The notes: generated from the letters alone by a model not told the origin. Positions 9,060 to 19,500 are shown, counted from the first letter of the stretch. The stretch: DNA of 64,000 bases from Pseudoxanthomonas suwonensis (GCF_000972865.1 NZ_CP011144.1:2294001-2358000); one strand, 5' to 3'. Translations and numbers: made by a program.

Positions 9060-9753
9060 TGTAGGGGCCCACTTCAGTGGGCGACACGGGCGTCGGGATC
9101 ATGAGGGCGTCGCCTGTGCCGACGGCGTCGGGTCGCCGGCTGAACCCGGCTCCTACAACTGCCACGACGCGGCCGCTCTTCTGTAGGAGCTGACTTCAGT
9201 CGGCGACACGGGCGTCGGGATCATGAGGGCGTCGCCTGTGCCGACGGCGTCGGGTCGCCGGCTGAACCCGGCTCCTACAACAGCCGCGTCGCGGCCGCTC
9301 TCCTGTAGGAGCTGACTTCAGTCGGCGACACGGGCGTCGGGATCATGAGGACGTTGCCTGTGCTGGCGGCGTCGGGTCGCGGGCAAGCCTGGCTCCTACA
9401 CCGGTAGCGTCGGCTGTTCTGTAGGAGCCCAGCTTGCTGGCGACACGGGCGTCGGGACCACGAGGGCGTCGCCTGTGCAGATGGCGTCGCGTCGCCGGCT
9501 GAACCCGGCTCCTACAACAGCCGCGGCGCGACCGCTCTCCTGTAGGAGCTGACTTCAGTCGGCGACACGGGCGTCGGGATCATGAGGGCGTCGCCTGTGC
9601 CGACGGCGTCGTGTCGCCGGCTGAACCCGGCTCCTACAACAGCCGCGGCGCGGCCGCTCTCCTGTAGGAGCTGACTTCAGTCGGCGACACGGGCGTCGGG
9701 ACCATGAGGGCGTCGCCTGTGCCGGCATGGCGTGTCGCAAGACGGGCTCCCAC
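9060..9753 (+). repeat. largest REP-like array, six units
   Basis: Units start at 9060, 9182, 9304, 9420, 9541 and 9663, a period of 116-122 bases, each about 97 bases long. Left arms differ between units (CCCACTTCAGTGGG at 9060, TGACTTCAGTC in most, CCAGCTTGCTGG at 9420), yet each keeps a self-complementary core between GTAGG(A/G)GC and GCGAC. The last unit is degenerate at its right end. The array fills the space between the convergent kinase and EEP genes. Confidence 0.9.
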
Positions 9754-9780
9754 GGAACCGCGGCGCACGATGGGCACCGC

Positions 9781-10602
9781 TCAGGTCCGCAGCGCGCTCT
9801 CCGGCACCTCGATCTCCATCGCCAGCGCCAGGTGGTCGGAAAACGCGGCGGGGAAGGCCTGCGAGCCCAGGCAGCGCAGGTCGCCGCTGACCAGGATGTG
9901 GTCGATCGCGCGCTGCGGCTTCCAGCTGGGGAAGGTCGGCACCACGCACTCGGGCGGGCGCAGGGTGGTCTTGCGGTAGAGCACGCCCATCTCCGGCTGG
10001 TCGGGCAGGCAGTTGAAGTCGCCCATCAGCACCGAGTTGGGATGGTCCTGCAGCACCTCGGCGATGAACGACAGCTGTGCCAGCCGCGAGCGGGCGCCCA
10101 GCGACAGGTGCGCCACGGCCACGGTCAGGCCCTCGCGGTCGTCGCCGAAGTGCGCCAGCAGCACGCCGCGGCCCTTGATCCGGCCGGGCAGGGCATGGTC
10201 GGCGGTGCGCACCGGCTCGAGCTTGCTGAGCAGGCCGTTGGCGCTGGAGGCCACGCCGCCGACGCTGCGGTTGGGCTGGTGGGTCCAGTAGTGGAAGCCG
10301 GCGCGCTGGGCCAGGTAGTGGGTCTGGTTGGTGAAGCCCGAGCGCAGGCTGCCCGGGTCGCTTTCCTGCAGGCCGACGATGTCGTGGCCGCTGGCCAGCT
10401 GCGCGATCGCGTCCAGGCTGGTGCGCTTGCTGCCGGCCGGCAGCGCGTGCGACCAGCTGCGGGTGAAGTAGTCGCTGTAGCGGCGCGTGCTGGAACCGGC
10501 CTGGATGTTGGCGCTGAGCAGGCGCAGCGTGCGCGCGTCGGCCGTCGCGGCGGCGGCGGCCGGGCGCGTGTCGGGGACGGGTGCGGGCGTGGGGGAGCCC
10601 AT
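9781..10602 (-). CDS. endonuclease/exonuclease/phosphatase family protein
   Basis: A 273-residue EEP-fold protein. Visible motifs are LRLLSANIQ at the start of the domain, the metal-binding Glu in VGLQES, LMGDFNCLP (the conserved GDxN) and DHILVS plus FSDHLAL near the end, the catalytic Asp-His pair. Together these are the full EEP metal-dependent phosphodiesterase set. The Ala-rich N-terminal 25 residues are probably a linker; no clear signal peptide is visible. The substrate (nucleic acid, phospholipid or inositol phosphate) cannot be chosen. Its start lies 18 bases after the stop of the upstream dsbA gene, so the two are probably co-transcribed. Confidence 0.85.
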   Translation of the reverse strand: MGSPTPAPVPDTRPAAAAATADARTLRLLSANIQAGSSTRRYSDYFTRSWSHALPAGSKRTSLDAIAQLASGHDIVGLQESDPGSLRSGFTNQTHYLAQRAGFHYWTHQPNRSVGGVASSANGLLSKLEPVRTADHALPGRIKGRGVLLAHFGDDREGLTVAVAHLSLGARSRLAQLSFIAEVLQDHPNSVLMGDFNCLPDQPEMGVLYRKTTLRPPECVVPTFPSWKPQRAIDHILVSGDLRCLGSQAFPAAFSDHLALAMEIEVPESALRT

Positions 10603-10620
10603 GCGGGGGGAGGCGGCGCG

Positions 10621-11439
10621 TCAGTTCGCGCCGCCACGCTCCTGCGCCACCAGCCAGTCGACCGTGTTGAGCATCTTCTCGTAGCCCTGCTGGTCCACCG
10701 AGACGGTGTACTTGCCGTTGACCACCAGCGACGGGGTGCCTTCGACCCGGGTCTTCACCGCGAACTGCCTGGCCCGGTTCATCTTGGCGTCCACGCCGAA
10801 GCTGTTGTAGGTGTCGGCGAAGCGCTTGGCGTCCACGCCGTACTGGGCGTAGAACGGCGCGATCTGCTCGGCGGTGACGTTGTTGTTCACCGGCAGGCTG
10901 CGCTGGACGTGGATCGCGTTGAACATCGCGTCGTGGCTCTGCGGCAGCACGCCCAGCGCCTCGGCGGCGTAGAAGGCGCGCGCGTACGGCAGCCAGTAGC
11001 CACCGAACGCGGCCGGCACCTGGATCGCCGACACGTCGGCCGGCTGGCGCTTCTTCCAGGACTGGAACACCGGTTCGAACTGGGCGCAGGCCGGGCAGGT
11101 ATAGCCGAACACCTCGGCGACTTCGATCCTGCCGGCGGCCGGCTGGAACGGCTGGCCGTTGGCGATCTCGACGTAGTCCACGCCGGCGACCGGCGCCGGG
11201 CCACGCGGGGCGGCCGGTGCCGGCGCCTGGGCGGCTTCGGCGGCCGGCTCGGCCGCAGCCTGTTCGGCCGGCGGCGTGGCTTCGGCCGGCGACGCGGTCT
11301 CGGCGGGCGCGGTTTCGGGAGTGGCCGCGGTGGCGGGTGGTGCCGGCGTAGCGTCCGGCGCCGGGGCTTGCGGGCCGGAACAGGCGGTCAGGGCCAGCAG
11401 CAGCGGCAGGGTCAGGCTGATGAAGTGGCGTTTGCTCAT
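10621..11439 (-). CDS. dsbA: thiol:disulfide interchange protein DsbA, lipoprotein form
   Basis: A 272-residue protein. A lipoprotein signal peptide with lipobox LTAC (Cys at about 20) is followed by roughly 70 residues of Ala/Pro/Glu-rich linker and then a DsbA thioredoxin-fold domain. The active site is FGYTCPAC, and the cis-Pro loop reads VEGTPSLVVNGKY. It should catalyse disulfide formation in periplasmic proteins while tethered to a membrane. The start at 11439 is chosen over the upstream ATG because AGGAGAG lies at the right distance. It is a paralogue of the next upstream gene. Confidence 0.9.
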   Translation of the reverse strand: MSKRHFISLTLPLLLALTACSGPQAPAPDATPAPPATAATPETAPAETASPAEATPPAEQAAAEPAAEAAQAPAPAAPRGPAPVAGVDYVEIANGQPFQPAAGRIEVAEVFGYTCPACAQFEPVFQSWKKRQPADVSAIQVPAAFGGYWLPYARAFYAAEALGVLPQSHDAMFNAIHVQRSLPVNNNVTAEQIAPFYAQYGVDAKRFADTYNSFGVDAKMNRARQFAVKTRVEGTPSLVVNGKYTVSVDQQGYEKMLNTVDWLVAQERGGAN

Positions 11440-11510
11440 GGGTGCTCTCCTGGAAACGGAAGGGTGGGGCATGGGCCGTCAATGCCGGGTCGGCATCGCC
11501 GGCCGCCGGA

Positions 11511-12152
11511 TCAGGGCCCGGCCTGGGCCTGGCGCTCGCGCGCCACCAGCCAGTCGGTGATGCGCAGCATGTCCTCGAAGGAGCGGCCGAGCACCCGGTA
11601 GCGGCCGTTGACGACCACCGCCGGGGTGCCTTCCAGGTCCCAGGCGCGGGCCAGCTCCGCGGCCCGGCGCAGCTGCGCGTCCACCTGGGGGTCGGCCATC
11701 GCCGCGCGGAAGCGGTCCTCGTCGACGCCGTAGCGGGCATAGAACGTCGCCAGTTCCTGCGCGCTGGGGTTGCGCGGCAGCGCGCCGGTCTTGTGGACCG
11801 CGTCGAACACCGCGTCGTGGGTGCGCGACGCCAGCCCCAGGTTCAGGGCGGCGAAGTAGGCGCGGGCCCAGGCGTCCCAGGGGCCGCCGAAGGCCGCCGG
11901 CACCGCGACGAAGTCCACGTCGCGCGGCAGCTTGGCCTTCCACGGCTTCAGCAAGGACTCCAGGTGCGCGCAGTGCGGGCAGGAGTAGCCGAACACCTCG
12001 GCCACTTCGACCCGGCCCGGCTTGGCCGCCCAGGGCTGGCCGCCCGGGATCTCGACGTAGTCGCGGCCGGCCTGCGGCGGCTCGGCCGCGCCAGCCGCGG
12101 CGGGCAGCCAGGCCAGGGCCACAAGCAGGAATCCGGTCAGCAGGGCCTTCAT
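11511..12152 (-). CDS. dsbA: thiol:disulfide interchange protein DsbA, soluble form
   Basis: A 213-residue DsbA. A Sec signal peptide (MKALLTGFLLVALAWLPAAA, cleavage near AGA-AEPP) precedes the thioredoxin fold with active site FGYSCPHC, the same CPHC as E. coli DsbA, and the cis-Pro loop LEGTPAVVVNGRY. It is the soluble counterpart of the lipoprotein DsbA downstream (71 bases apart); the two share WLVAxER endings and the domain-opening motif VDYVEI/RDYVEI. The start at 12152 has GGAGAC seven bases upstream. Confidence 0.92.
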   Translation of the reverse strand: MKALLTGFLLVALAWLPAAAGAAEPPQAGRDYVEIPGGQPWAAKPGRVEVAEVFGYSCPHCAHLESLLKPWKAKLPRDVDFVAVPAAFGGPWDAWARAYFAALNLGLASRTHDAVFDAVHKTGALPRNPSAQELATFYARYGVDEDRFRAAMADPQVDAQLRRAAELARAWDLEGTPAVVVNGRYRVLGRSFEDMLRITDWLVARERQAQAGP

Positions 12153-12195
12153 CGATGGGTCTCCGGGTGGGGTGGACGCTTCCGGCATCCGGCGG

Positions 12196-12224
12196 AAAAA
12201 ACGACGCCGGCCACGGGGCCGGCG
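12196..12224 (-). terminator. intrinsic terminator after cytochrome c4
   Basis: On the minus strand an 8-bp perfect GC stem (CGCCGGCC, 4-base loop, GGCCGGCG) at 12205-12224 is followed by a run of six T at 12201-12196. This is a classical rho-independent terminator. It separates cytochrome c4 from the dsbA genes, so those need their own promoter. Confidence 0.75.
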
Positions 12225-12292
12225 CGAATTATGGGCAATGGAGCCGGGAGAGATGGACCGCGGCCATCAGACCGCGCCGGCGCCGCGAAGTT

Positions 12293-13081
12293 TCAGTAGC
12301 CCGGCCCGGCGGCGGCGACCTCGACGTCGTCGGCCCGGTCGTGCAGGCCCTGCAGGTAGCTGGCCAGCGCGCCGATCTCCTGGTCGGTGAGCTTGTTGGC
12401 GACCTTGGCCATGATGTGGAACGAGGCCGGATCCTTCTCGCTGGTGGTGCCGGCCCGGTATTCCTCCAGGCGGCGCACGGTGTACTCGGCCATCTGCCCG
12501 CCGACGTGCGGGTACGGCGGACCCGGGTTGCCGGCGCCGCTGGGGCCGTGGCAGGCCGCGCAGGCCGGGATGCCGCGCTCGGCGTCGCCGGCGCGGAACA
12601 GCTGCTGGCCGATCTCGAAGTACTTCAGGCCGGCGTAGGCGCCGTCGGTGACCTCGCTGTCGTCGGCCACGCCGGCGGCCGCCTTCTGCCGGGCGTAGAA
12701 CGCGCCCACGTCGCGCATGTCCTGCGGGCTCAGGGCCTGGGCGAACGGGATCATCACCGCGGCCAGGCCGCCGTGGCGCTCGCCGCTGGCGAACAGGGCC
12801 AGCTGCTTGGCGATGAAGCGCTCGCTCTGGCCGGCGATGCGCGGGTACATCGGATCGACCGAATTGCCGTCGACGCCGTGGCAGGCGGCGCAGGGCGCGG
12901 CGATGGCCTCGCCGGCCTCGGCGTCGCCCCAGTGGGTCTTGCTCAGGTCCACCTCCAGCGGCGCGGTCTGCACCGGCGCGTTGTCCGGTACCGGCACCAC
13001 CGTGGTCTGGGCGGCGTAGGCGGCGACGGCGGTGACCGCGACGGCCAGTCCGGCAAGGGCGAAAACGCGAGCGTGGCGCAT
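12293..13081 (-). CDS. di-heme cytochrome c4
   Basis: A 262-residue exported cytochrome. A signal peptide (cleavage near AYA-AQT) is followed by two homologous cytochrome c domains, each with a CAACH heme-binding motif, and by distal Met ligand candidates in each half. The length and double-domain layout match cytochrome c4, a periplasmic electron carrier to terminal oxidases. The start at 13081 is preferred because CGGAGC lies eight bases upstream and the signal peptide begins there. It is transcribed away from engB, with 160 bases between the starts. Confidence 0.92.
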   Translation of the reverse strand: MRHARVFALAGLAVAVTAVAAYAAQTTVVPVPDNAPVQTAPLEVDLSKTHWGDAEAGEAIAAPCAACHGVDGNSVDPMYPRIAGQSERFIAKQLALFASGERHGGLAAVMIPFAQALSPQDMRDVGAFYARQKAAAGVADDSEVTDGAYAGLKYFEIGQQLFRAGDAERGIPACAACHGPSGAGNPGPPYPHVGGQMAEYTVRRLEEYRAGTTSEKDPASFHIMAKVANKLTDQEIGALASYLQGLHDRADDVEVAAAGPGY

Positions 13082-13241
13082 GCTAAAGCTCCGGGAACCC
13101 GATCCAGGCGGCCGCCCCACATGGGAATGGCGACCGCGAAACGTCGGGATTATCCCTGCCGCGGGGCGCGACGGTCAACGAAACGGCCCGGCGCCGGCCG
13201 CCGTGGACGAAGCCCGGCCCGCGCCGTGCGATCCTATGCCC

Positions 13242-13844
13242 ATGTCCAATCCACTCGAGAAGGCCCGCTACCTGGGCTCGGCGCACACGCCCGCACAACT
13301 GCCGCCCGACGGCGGCTTCGAGGTGGCCTTCGCCGGCCGCTCCAACGCCGGCAAGTCCAGCGCGCTCAACGCCCTGACCCGGCAGAACGCGCTGGCGCGG
13401 GTGTCCAAGACCCCGGGCCGCACCCAGCAGCTGGTCTATTTCGAAGTGGCGCCGGAGCGCTACCTGGTCGACCTGCCCGGTTACGGCTACGCCAAGGTGC
13501 CGATGGAGATGAAGGCGCACTGGCAGGGGTTCCTGGACAGCTGGTTCAAGCGCCGCGAGGCCTTGCGCGGGCTGGTGGTGGTGATGGACATCCGCCATCC
13601 GCTCAAGGACTACGACCGGCAGATGCTCGACTACGCGGTGGCGCGCGGCCTGCCCGCCCACGCCCTGCTGACCAAGGCCGACAAGCTCGGCCGCGGCCAG
13701 CAGGCGCAGGCGCTGCAGGGCGTGCGCAAGGAGCTGGCCGCGGCCGGCATCGGCCAGGTTGGGGTCCAGACGTTCTCGAGCGAGACCAAGCAGGGCGTGG
13801 ACGAGGCGCGCGCGGTGGTCGCCGGCTGGCTGGAGCTGTTGTAG
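13242..13844 (+). CDS. engB: ribosome biogenesis GTPase EngB (YsxC/YihA)
   Basis: A 200-residue TrmE-Era-type GTPase. G1 is GRSNAGKSS, the G2 Thr lies in SKTPGRTQ, G3 is DLPGYGYAKV and G4 is LTKADKL. These motifs are those of EngB, which acts in assembly of the large ribosomal subunit. The usual length is 195-210 residues. The stop codon TAG at 13842-13844 is part of the first GTAGGAGC arm of a repeat array, so the present C-terminus (GWLELL) is fixed by the repeat. An alternative ATG lies six bases upstream of the chosen start. Confidence 0.95.
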   Translation: MSNPLEKARYLGSAHTPAQLPPDGGFEVAFAGRSNAGKSSALNALTRQNALARVSKTPGRTQQLVYFEVAPERYLVDLPGYGYAKVPMEMKAHWQGFLDSWFKRREALRGLVVVMDIRHPLKDYDRQMLDYAVARGLPAHALLTKADKLGRGQQAQALQGVRKELAAAGIGQVGVQTFSSETKQGVDEARAVVAGWLELL

Positions 13845-14179
13845 GAGCCGGGCTTGCCCGCGACGCGACGCCGCTGGCCCAGGCGACGCCCTCGTTGTCC
13901 TGACGCCCGTGTCGCCGACTGAAGTCAGCTCCTACAGAAGAGCGGCGTCGTCGCAGCTGTTGTAGGAGCCGGGTTCAGCCGGCGACCCGACGCCATCGGC
14001 CCAGGCGACGCCCTCGTGATTCCGACGCCCGTGTCGCCGACTGAAGTCAGCTCCTACAGACGAGCGGCCGCGCGGTGGCTGTTGTAGGAGCCGGGTTCAG
14101 CCGGCGACCCGACGCCGTCGGCCCAGGCGACGCCCTCGTGGTTCCGATGCCCATGTCGCCAGCAAACTGTGCTCCTGCA
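13840..14179 (-). repeat. three REP-like units overlapping the engB stop
   Basis: Units at 13840-13936, 13961-14058 and 14083-14179, in inverse orientation to the arrays at 4-9 kb (GTAGGAGCCGGG arm first, GACTGAAGTCAGCTCCTAC arm last). The period is 121-122 bases. The first unit overlaps the last codons of engB. The third ends with a CCAGCAAACTGTGCTCCTGC variant. The array lies between convergent engB and the VIT-family gene. Confidence 0.9.
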
Positions 14180-14216
14180 GTGGGCGGTGGCTGCCAGGGA
14201 TGGGGATGCGGGCGGC

Positions 14217-14930
14217 TCACACCGCCACGTCGAACAGCCCGCCGATCAGGTGCGAAGCCGCCATCGCCAGCGCGCCCCAGAAGCCGACCCGCAGCGCGCC
14301 GCGCAGCACCGGCGCGCCGCCGAGGCGGGCGGCCACGCCGCCGGAGAGCAGCAGCCCGGCGAGGGTCACCGCGGTCGTGACCGGGCCCACGCGCGCCTCC
14401 GGCGCCAGCAGCGCGGCGCCGATCGGCAGCGCCGCGCCGGCGGTGAATGCGGCGGCGGAGGCCAGCGCGGCCTGCAGCGGACGCGCGCGCAACGCCTCGG
14501 TGATGCCGAGCTCGTCGCGCGCATGGGCGCCGAGCGCGTCGTGGACGGTGAGCTGCTCGGCCACCTGCCGGGCCAGTTCCGGGCTCAATCCGCGGCGGAC
14601 GTAGATGCGGGCCAGTTCGGCCAGTTCATGGTGCGGTTCGGCTTCCAGTTCCCGGCGCTCGACCTCCAGGTCGGCCGCCTCGGTATCGGCCTGCGACTGC
14701 ACCGAGACGTACTCGCCGGCGGCCATCGACATCGCCCCGGCGACCAGCGCGGCCACGCCGGTGGCCAGGACCACCTCGGTGCCGGCGCCGCTGGCGGCCA
14801 CGGCGACCACCACGCCGGCCACCGAGACGATGCCGTCGTTGGCGCCGAGCACCGCCGCGCGCAGCCAGCCCACGCGCTGGGAGCGGTGGCGTTCGGGATG
14901 GCGGCTGTGCGAGGCGTGGCGGTGCGGCAT
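14217..14930 (-). CDS. VIT1/CCC1 family metal transporter
   Basis: About 237 residues. The motif GWLRAAVLGANDGIVSVAGV opens the first membrane helix and AGAMSMAAGEYVSVQSQ follows; both are signatures of the VIT1/CCC1 family of Fe/Mn transporters. The central cytosolic stretch is acidic (EVERRELEAEPHHEL), and three more hydrophobic segments lie in the C-terminal part. The His-rich N-terminus (HRHASHSRHPERHR) could bind metal. The start is uncertain: in-frame ATGs also occur at 14951 and 14978, none with a clear ribosome site. The direction of transport is not shown by the sequence. Confidence 0.85.
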   Translation of the reverse strand: MPHRHASHSRHPERHRSQRVGWLRAAVLGANDGIVSVAGVVVAVAASGAGTEVVLATGVAALVAGAMSMAAGEYVSVQSQADTEAADLEVERRELEAEPHHELAELARIYVRRGLSPELARQVAEQLTVHDALGAHARDELGITEALRARPLQAALASAAAFTAGAALPIGAALLAPEARVGPVTTAVTLAGLLLSGGVAARLGGAPVLRGALRVGFWGALAMAASHLIGGLFDVAV

Positions 14931-15111
14931 GCGCGCAGCGTAGCCAGCCATGGCGATGCGCGGCGGGCCGAGAAGCATTCGCGCATCGGTGGAACGCAGA
15001 AAGCGCGCGCCGGGGACGATGTGCGGAAGCGGTCACAGGCTATAGTGCGGCCCGTGCGACGGCGGCCGGGGAGGCGTCCGTCCTGTCCCGTCCGCATCGC
15101 GCGAGCCGCCC

Positions 15112-16512
15112 TTGTCGAGTCCCAGCCATACCGCCGATACCCCGATCACCCAGCGCGACCAGCTGGTCGAGTACATCGCGTCCGGGGAGAAGGCCAGGGG
15201 CGATTGGCGCATCGGCACCGAGCACGAGAAGTTCGGCTTCCTGGATGACCCCGGACCGGGTCCGGGGCAGGCCTACCGGCCGCCGCCGTTCGACGGCGAG
15301 CGCGGCATCGAGGCGCTGCTCGAAGGCCTGGTCCGCTTCGGCTGGACGCCGGTGCAGGAAAGCGTCGATGGCGGGCCGGCCAAGACCATCGCCCTGCTCC
15401 GCGACGGCGCCTCGGTCACCCTGGAACCGGCCGGCCAGCTGGAGCTGTCCGGTGCGCCGCTGGAGACCATCCACCAGACCTGCGTGGAGGTCGGCAGCCA
15501 CCTCAACGAGGTGCGCCAGGTCGCCGACGAGCTGCGGCTGGGCTTCCTCGGCATGGGCTTCCAGCCCAAGTGGCGGCGCCAGGACATGCCGTGGATGCCC
15601 AAGGGCCGCTACCGGATCATGCGCGACTACATGCCGAAGGTCGGCAGCCTCGGCCTGGACATGATGACCCGCACCTGCACCGTGCAGGTCAACCTGGACT
15701 ACGCCAGCGAAGCGGACATGGTGAAGAAGTTCCGCGTGTCGCTGGCGCTGCAGCCGGTGGCCACCGCGCTGTTCGCCGACTCGCCGTTCACCGAGGGCAA
15801 GCCCAACGGCTACCTCAGCTACCGCTCGCACATCTGGACCGACACCGATCCGGACCGCACCGGCATGCTCGACTTCGTGTTCGAGGACGGCTTCGGCTAC
15901 GAGCGCTACGTCGACTACCTGCTCGACGTGCCGATGTACTTCTCCTACCGCGATGGCGTCTATGTCGACGCCGCGGGCAAGTCGTTCCGCGATTTCCTCG
16001 CCGGCCGGCTGGACGTGCTGCCGGGCCAGTTGCCGACCCTGCGTGACTGGTCCGACCACATGACCACCGCCTTCCCCGAGGTGCGGCTGAAGAAGTTCCT
16101 GGAGATGCGCGGCGCCGACGGCGGGCCATGGAACCGGCTGTGCGCGCTGCCGGCGTTCTGGGTCGGACTGCTGTACGACGATGCGGCGCTGGACGCGGCC
16201 TGGGACCTGGTCAGGGATTTCAGCAACGCCGAGCGCCACGCGCTGCGCGATGGCGTGCCGAAGCATGCGCTGAAGCTGCCGTTCCGTGGGGCGAGCGTGC
16301 GCGAGCTGGCGGTCGAGGCGCTGAAGATCTCCGTCGCCGGCCTGCGCCGCCGCGCCGCGCTCAACGCCGACGGCATCGACGAGTCGCGCTTCCTGGAACC
16401 GCTGATCGAGATCGCCGAGAGCGGCCAGACCGCGGCGGAGCGCAAGCTCGAGCTGTTCCACGGCGAGTGGAACGGCGACATCGACCGCGTGTTCCGCGAA
16501 TTCGCCTACTGA
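15112..16512 (+). CDS. gshA: glutamate--cysteine ligase, plant/proteobacterial type
   Basis: A 466-residue enzyme making gamma-glutamylcysteine, the first step of glutathione synthesis. Recognisable parts are [12 protein letters not shown] (substrate and metal site, including the EHE motif), [12 protein letters not shown] and [13 protein letters not shown], typical of the GCS2/plant-like family found in xanthomonads. The start appears to be a TTG at 15112; no ATG lies between it and the conserved region. Glutathione from this pathway would feed the frmA/fghA system and the Grx4 protein elsewhere in the window. Confidence 0.92.
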   Translation: MSSPSHTADTPITQRDQLVEYIASGEKARGDWRIGTEHEKFGFLDDPGPGPGQAYRPPPFDGERGIEALLEGLVRFGWTPVQESVDGGPAKTIALLRDGASVTLEPAGQLELSGAPLETIHQTCVEVGSHLNEVRQVADELRLGFLGMGFQPKWRRQDMPWMPKGRYRIMRDYMPKVGSLGLDMMTRTCTVQVNLDYASEADMVKKFRVSLALQPVATALFADSPFTEGKPNGYLSYRSHIWTDTDPDRTGMLDFVFEDGFGYERYVDYLLDVPMYFSYRDGVYVDAAGKSFRDFLAGRLDVLPGQLPTLRDWSDHMTTAFPEVRLKKFLEMRGADGGPWNRLCALPAFWVGLLYDDAALDAAWDLVRDFSNAERHALRDGVPKHALKLPFRGASVRELAVEALKISVAGLRRRAALNADGIDESRFLEPLIEIAESGQTAAERKLELFHGEWNGDIDRVFREFAY

Positions 16513-16519
16513 GGTGGTC

Positions 16520-16549
16520 GCCGATGCCGCCGGAACCGGCGGCATCGGC
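16520..16549. terminator. bidirectional hairpin between gshA and the adhesin gene
   Basis: A 14-bp perfect GC-rich stem with a two-base AA loop (CCGATGCCGCCGG, AA, complement) lies 7 bases after the gshA stop and 24 bases before the stop of the convergent adhesin gene. It probably ends transcription from both sides, although no T-run follows. Confidence 0.55.
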
Positions 16550-16573
16550 CATCCCGCGTCTGCCCGCCGGGAC

Positions 16574-19500
16574 TCACAGGTCCAGGCCGAAGCCGACACC
16601 GCCGGATTTCTCGTCGCCGCTGAACGCCGCGCCCAGCGACAGCGAAGCGCGGCCGACGCGCTTGCCGTAGCCGACCGACAAGGCCTGCTCGCCGTTCTGA
16701 AAGCCGACGCCGACCGCGATTCGGCCGCGCGGACTGCCGCTGCCGGCGGCATTCATCGCCATGTTGAGCGAAGCCGAACTCATCGCGCCCTGGCGGTCGA
16801 TGCGGCGGTCCTGCTGCCCCAGGCGCCAATCGAGTTCGCCGCGGATCTGGCTGAGCTGTTCGTCCCAGGCGGCGAAGCGGCTGTCGGTGTAGGCATTGGC
16901 CGTGGTCAGCGTTTGCGAGGCGGTGCTGCTGGCATGGGTGCGCGCGGCCGACAGGGTCTGCTCGTCCTGTGCGCTGGCGAAAGCCCGGGCCGCCTCCAGC
17001 GTGCCCGCGTCGCCGGTCTCGACCAGGGCCTGGACCTGGGCCAGCGGCAGTCCGTCCGCGCCGGGATCGCCTTGTGGTCCCTGCGGTCCGGCCGGGCCCT
17101 GTGCGCCGGGAGCGCCGGGGGCACCATCCACGCCGGCAACACCCTGCGGTCCTTGCGGACCGGCGGGTCCCTGCACACCCGGCTCGCCCTGCGGCCCCTG
17201 CGGGCCGGCCGGTCCCTGCGGGCCAGCGGGCCCCTGCGCGCCGTCGTTGCCGGCGATGCCCGGTTCGCCCTGCGGGCCGGCCGGACCCTGTGCGCCCGGC
17301 GTGCCTTGCGGTCCCTGCGGCCCCGTCGCCCCCGTTTCGCCCTTCAGCGACGCGAGCCATTCGCTCTGCGTGCCGGCAAAGCCGTTGTTCACCGCCACCT
17401 CGTAGGCGCTGGCGCCCGCCGGGCCCTGCGGCCCGGTGCCACCGCCGCCGCCTGCGGCCAGTGCGGTCAGTTGCGCGTCCACCGCGTCGAAGGCCGCGCC
17501 GACGTTGTTGTAGCTGTTGCCCTGGATGCTGAAGCTGGGCGCGGTGAACACGCCGCCGGCATAGCCGGCGCCTCCGCCCATCCAGGTGGCGAAGCCGGCG
17601 CCGAGCACGTCCATCGAGGCGGTGAGCTGACGCAGGTTGACCGCGTCCTTCCCGTTCTGCGCGTCCTCCACGTCGGTGATGCGGCGATCGCCCACCGCCA
17701 CCGTGTCGTCCTCGTCGGCGACCGAATTGGGGCCGATGGCTACCGAGTTGCTGCCGGTGGCCAGTGCGTTGTCGGAGCCGTCGTTGGCGCCGTCGGCGAC
17801 GAAGTAGGGGTTGCTGGCGCCGGCCGTCACCCCGGCGATGGCGCTGTTGAGCTGGCCCAGGTTGACCGCGTCGGTGGCCTGGGTGCCGGCGGCGACGTTG
17901 ACGATCTGGCGCTCGTTGCCGGCGCTGCCTACCGATACCGTGTAGGCGCGGTCGGCGAGGGCGCCGTAGCCCAGTGCGGTGGCGCCGACCGCGGTCGCCC
18001 GGCTGCCCACGCCGAACGCGCTGCTGTAGTCACCGGCGGCCACCACCGCATTGCCCACCGCCACCGAGCCGGCGCCGAGCGCCTGCGAGGTCTCGTCGTC
18101 CTCACGCATGCCGTTGCCGTTGCGATCGAACCACCCGCCCACGGCGAGCGCGCCGGTCGCCGCGGAGCCCGTATGGGCGTAGAAGCCGATGGCGCTGCTC
18201 GAGGCGCCGTCTGCGGTGTTGAGGTAGCCGAACGCGCTGCTGCGGGTTCCGCTGGCGATGTTGCGCCAACCGAAGGCGAGGCTGTTGCCGCCGATGGCTT
18301 CGTTGTTGATGCCGATGGCCACCGTGGCGATGCCGCTGGCGGCGTTGGAGTAGCCGACTGCCGTGCTGCCGGTGTTGCCGGCCTGGTTGTGGAAACCAAC
18401 GGCGGTGCTGTTGCCGCCGCCGGCCACGTTCGAATGGCCGAACGCGCTGCCGTTGAGCCCGTTGGCCTGGTTCTCGAATCCGACCGCGCTGGTGAAGCTG
18501 GCGGTGGCGGCGTTGCCGTAGCCGAAGGCGCTGCCGCCGGAGCCGGCCGCGTTGTTGCGCTGGCCCACGGCGCTGCTGGAGTGCCCGCTGGCGACGCTGT
18601 CCACGCCGAAGACGGCGGCACGGATGCCGATGGCTTCCACGGCATTGCCCACCGCGACCGAGCCGATGCCCAGTGCACGGGTGGTCTCGTCGTGGTCGAT
18701 GTCGCCGCTGTTGTTGCGGTCGATCCAACCGCCCAACGCCAGCGCGCCGGTCGCATCGGCGCCGGTACGGGCGTAGAAGCCGAAGGCGCTGCTGGACACT
18801 CCGTCGGCGACGTTGCCGGTGCCGAACGCGGACGCCCGGCTGGCGTTGGCGCTGTTGTAGTGGCCGAACGCGCTGCTGTACAGCGCCGTGGCCCAGTTCT
18901 GGTGGCCGAACGCACTGCCGCCCTCGCCGCTGGCGGTGTTGTACCCGCCCAGCGCATGGCTGGCGAGCCCGCTGGCGGCGTTGTAGTGGCCGACGCTGCT
19001 GCTGTAGTCGCCGCTGGCAAGGCTGGACACGCCCGCGGCGATCGCGTCGGCGCCGGTCGCGCCATCGTTGCCGTAGTTGTCCGCCGCCGGATTGGCGGAA
19101 TTGACGCTGTAGAAGCGGGTCGGCGATCCGCCGCCACCGCCGGCACCCTCAATGGCCGCGTTGAGCTGGTCGAGGTTGACCGCGTCCGTGCCCTGGGTGC
19201 CGGCGGCGACGTTGACGATCTGGCGCTCGTGGCCGGCGCTGCCCACCGACACCGTGTAGGCGCGATCGGCCAGCGAGCCGAAGCCGATCGCAGTGCTGAA
19301 ATCGGCGAACGCGCTTGCGCCCACGCCCCAGGCGCTGGCGGAACGGCCGTCGGCCTGCGCGCCGATGCCCACCGCGACCGAATAGTCGCCGCCGGCCTGC
19401 GCGCCGTTGCCCAGCGCCACCGCGTTGAGGCCGTTGGCGCGGGTCGGTTCCAGCACGCCGTCCTCCTCGCCGTCGCCGTCCAGGTCGACCCACGTGCCGG

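Noticed and set aside
9060..9753. Regular repeats that might be a CRISPR array
   Set aside because: The units are about 97 bases with internal inverted arms, and linkers are conserved rather than unique; no cas genes are near.
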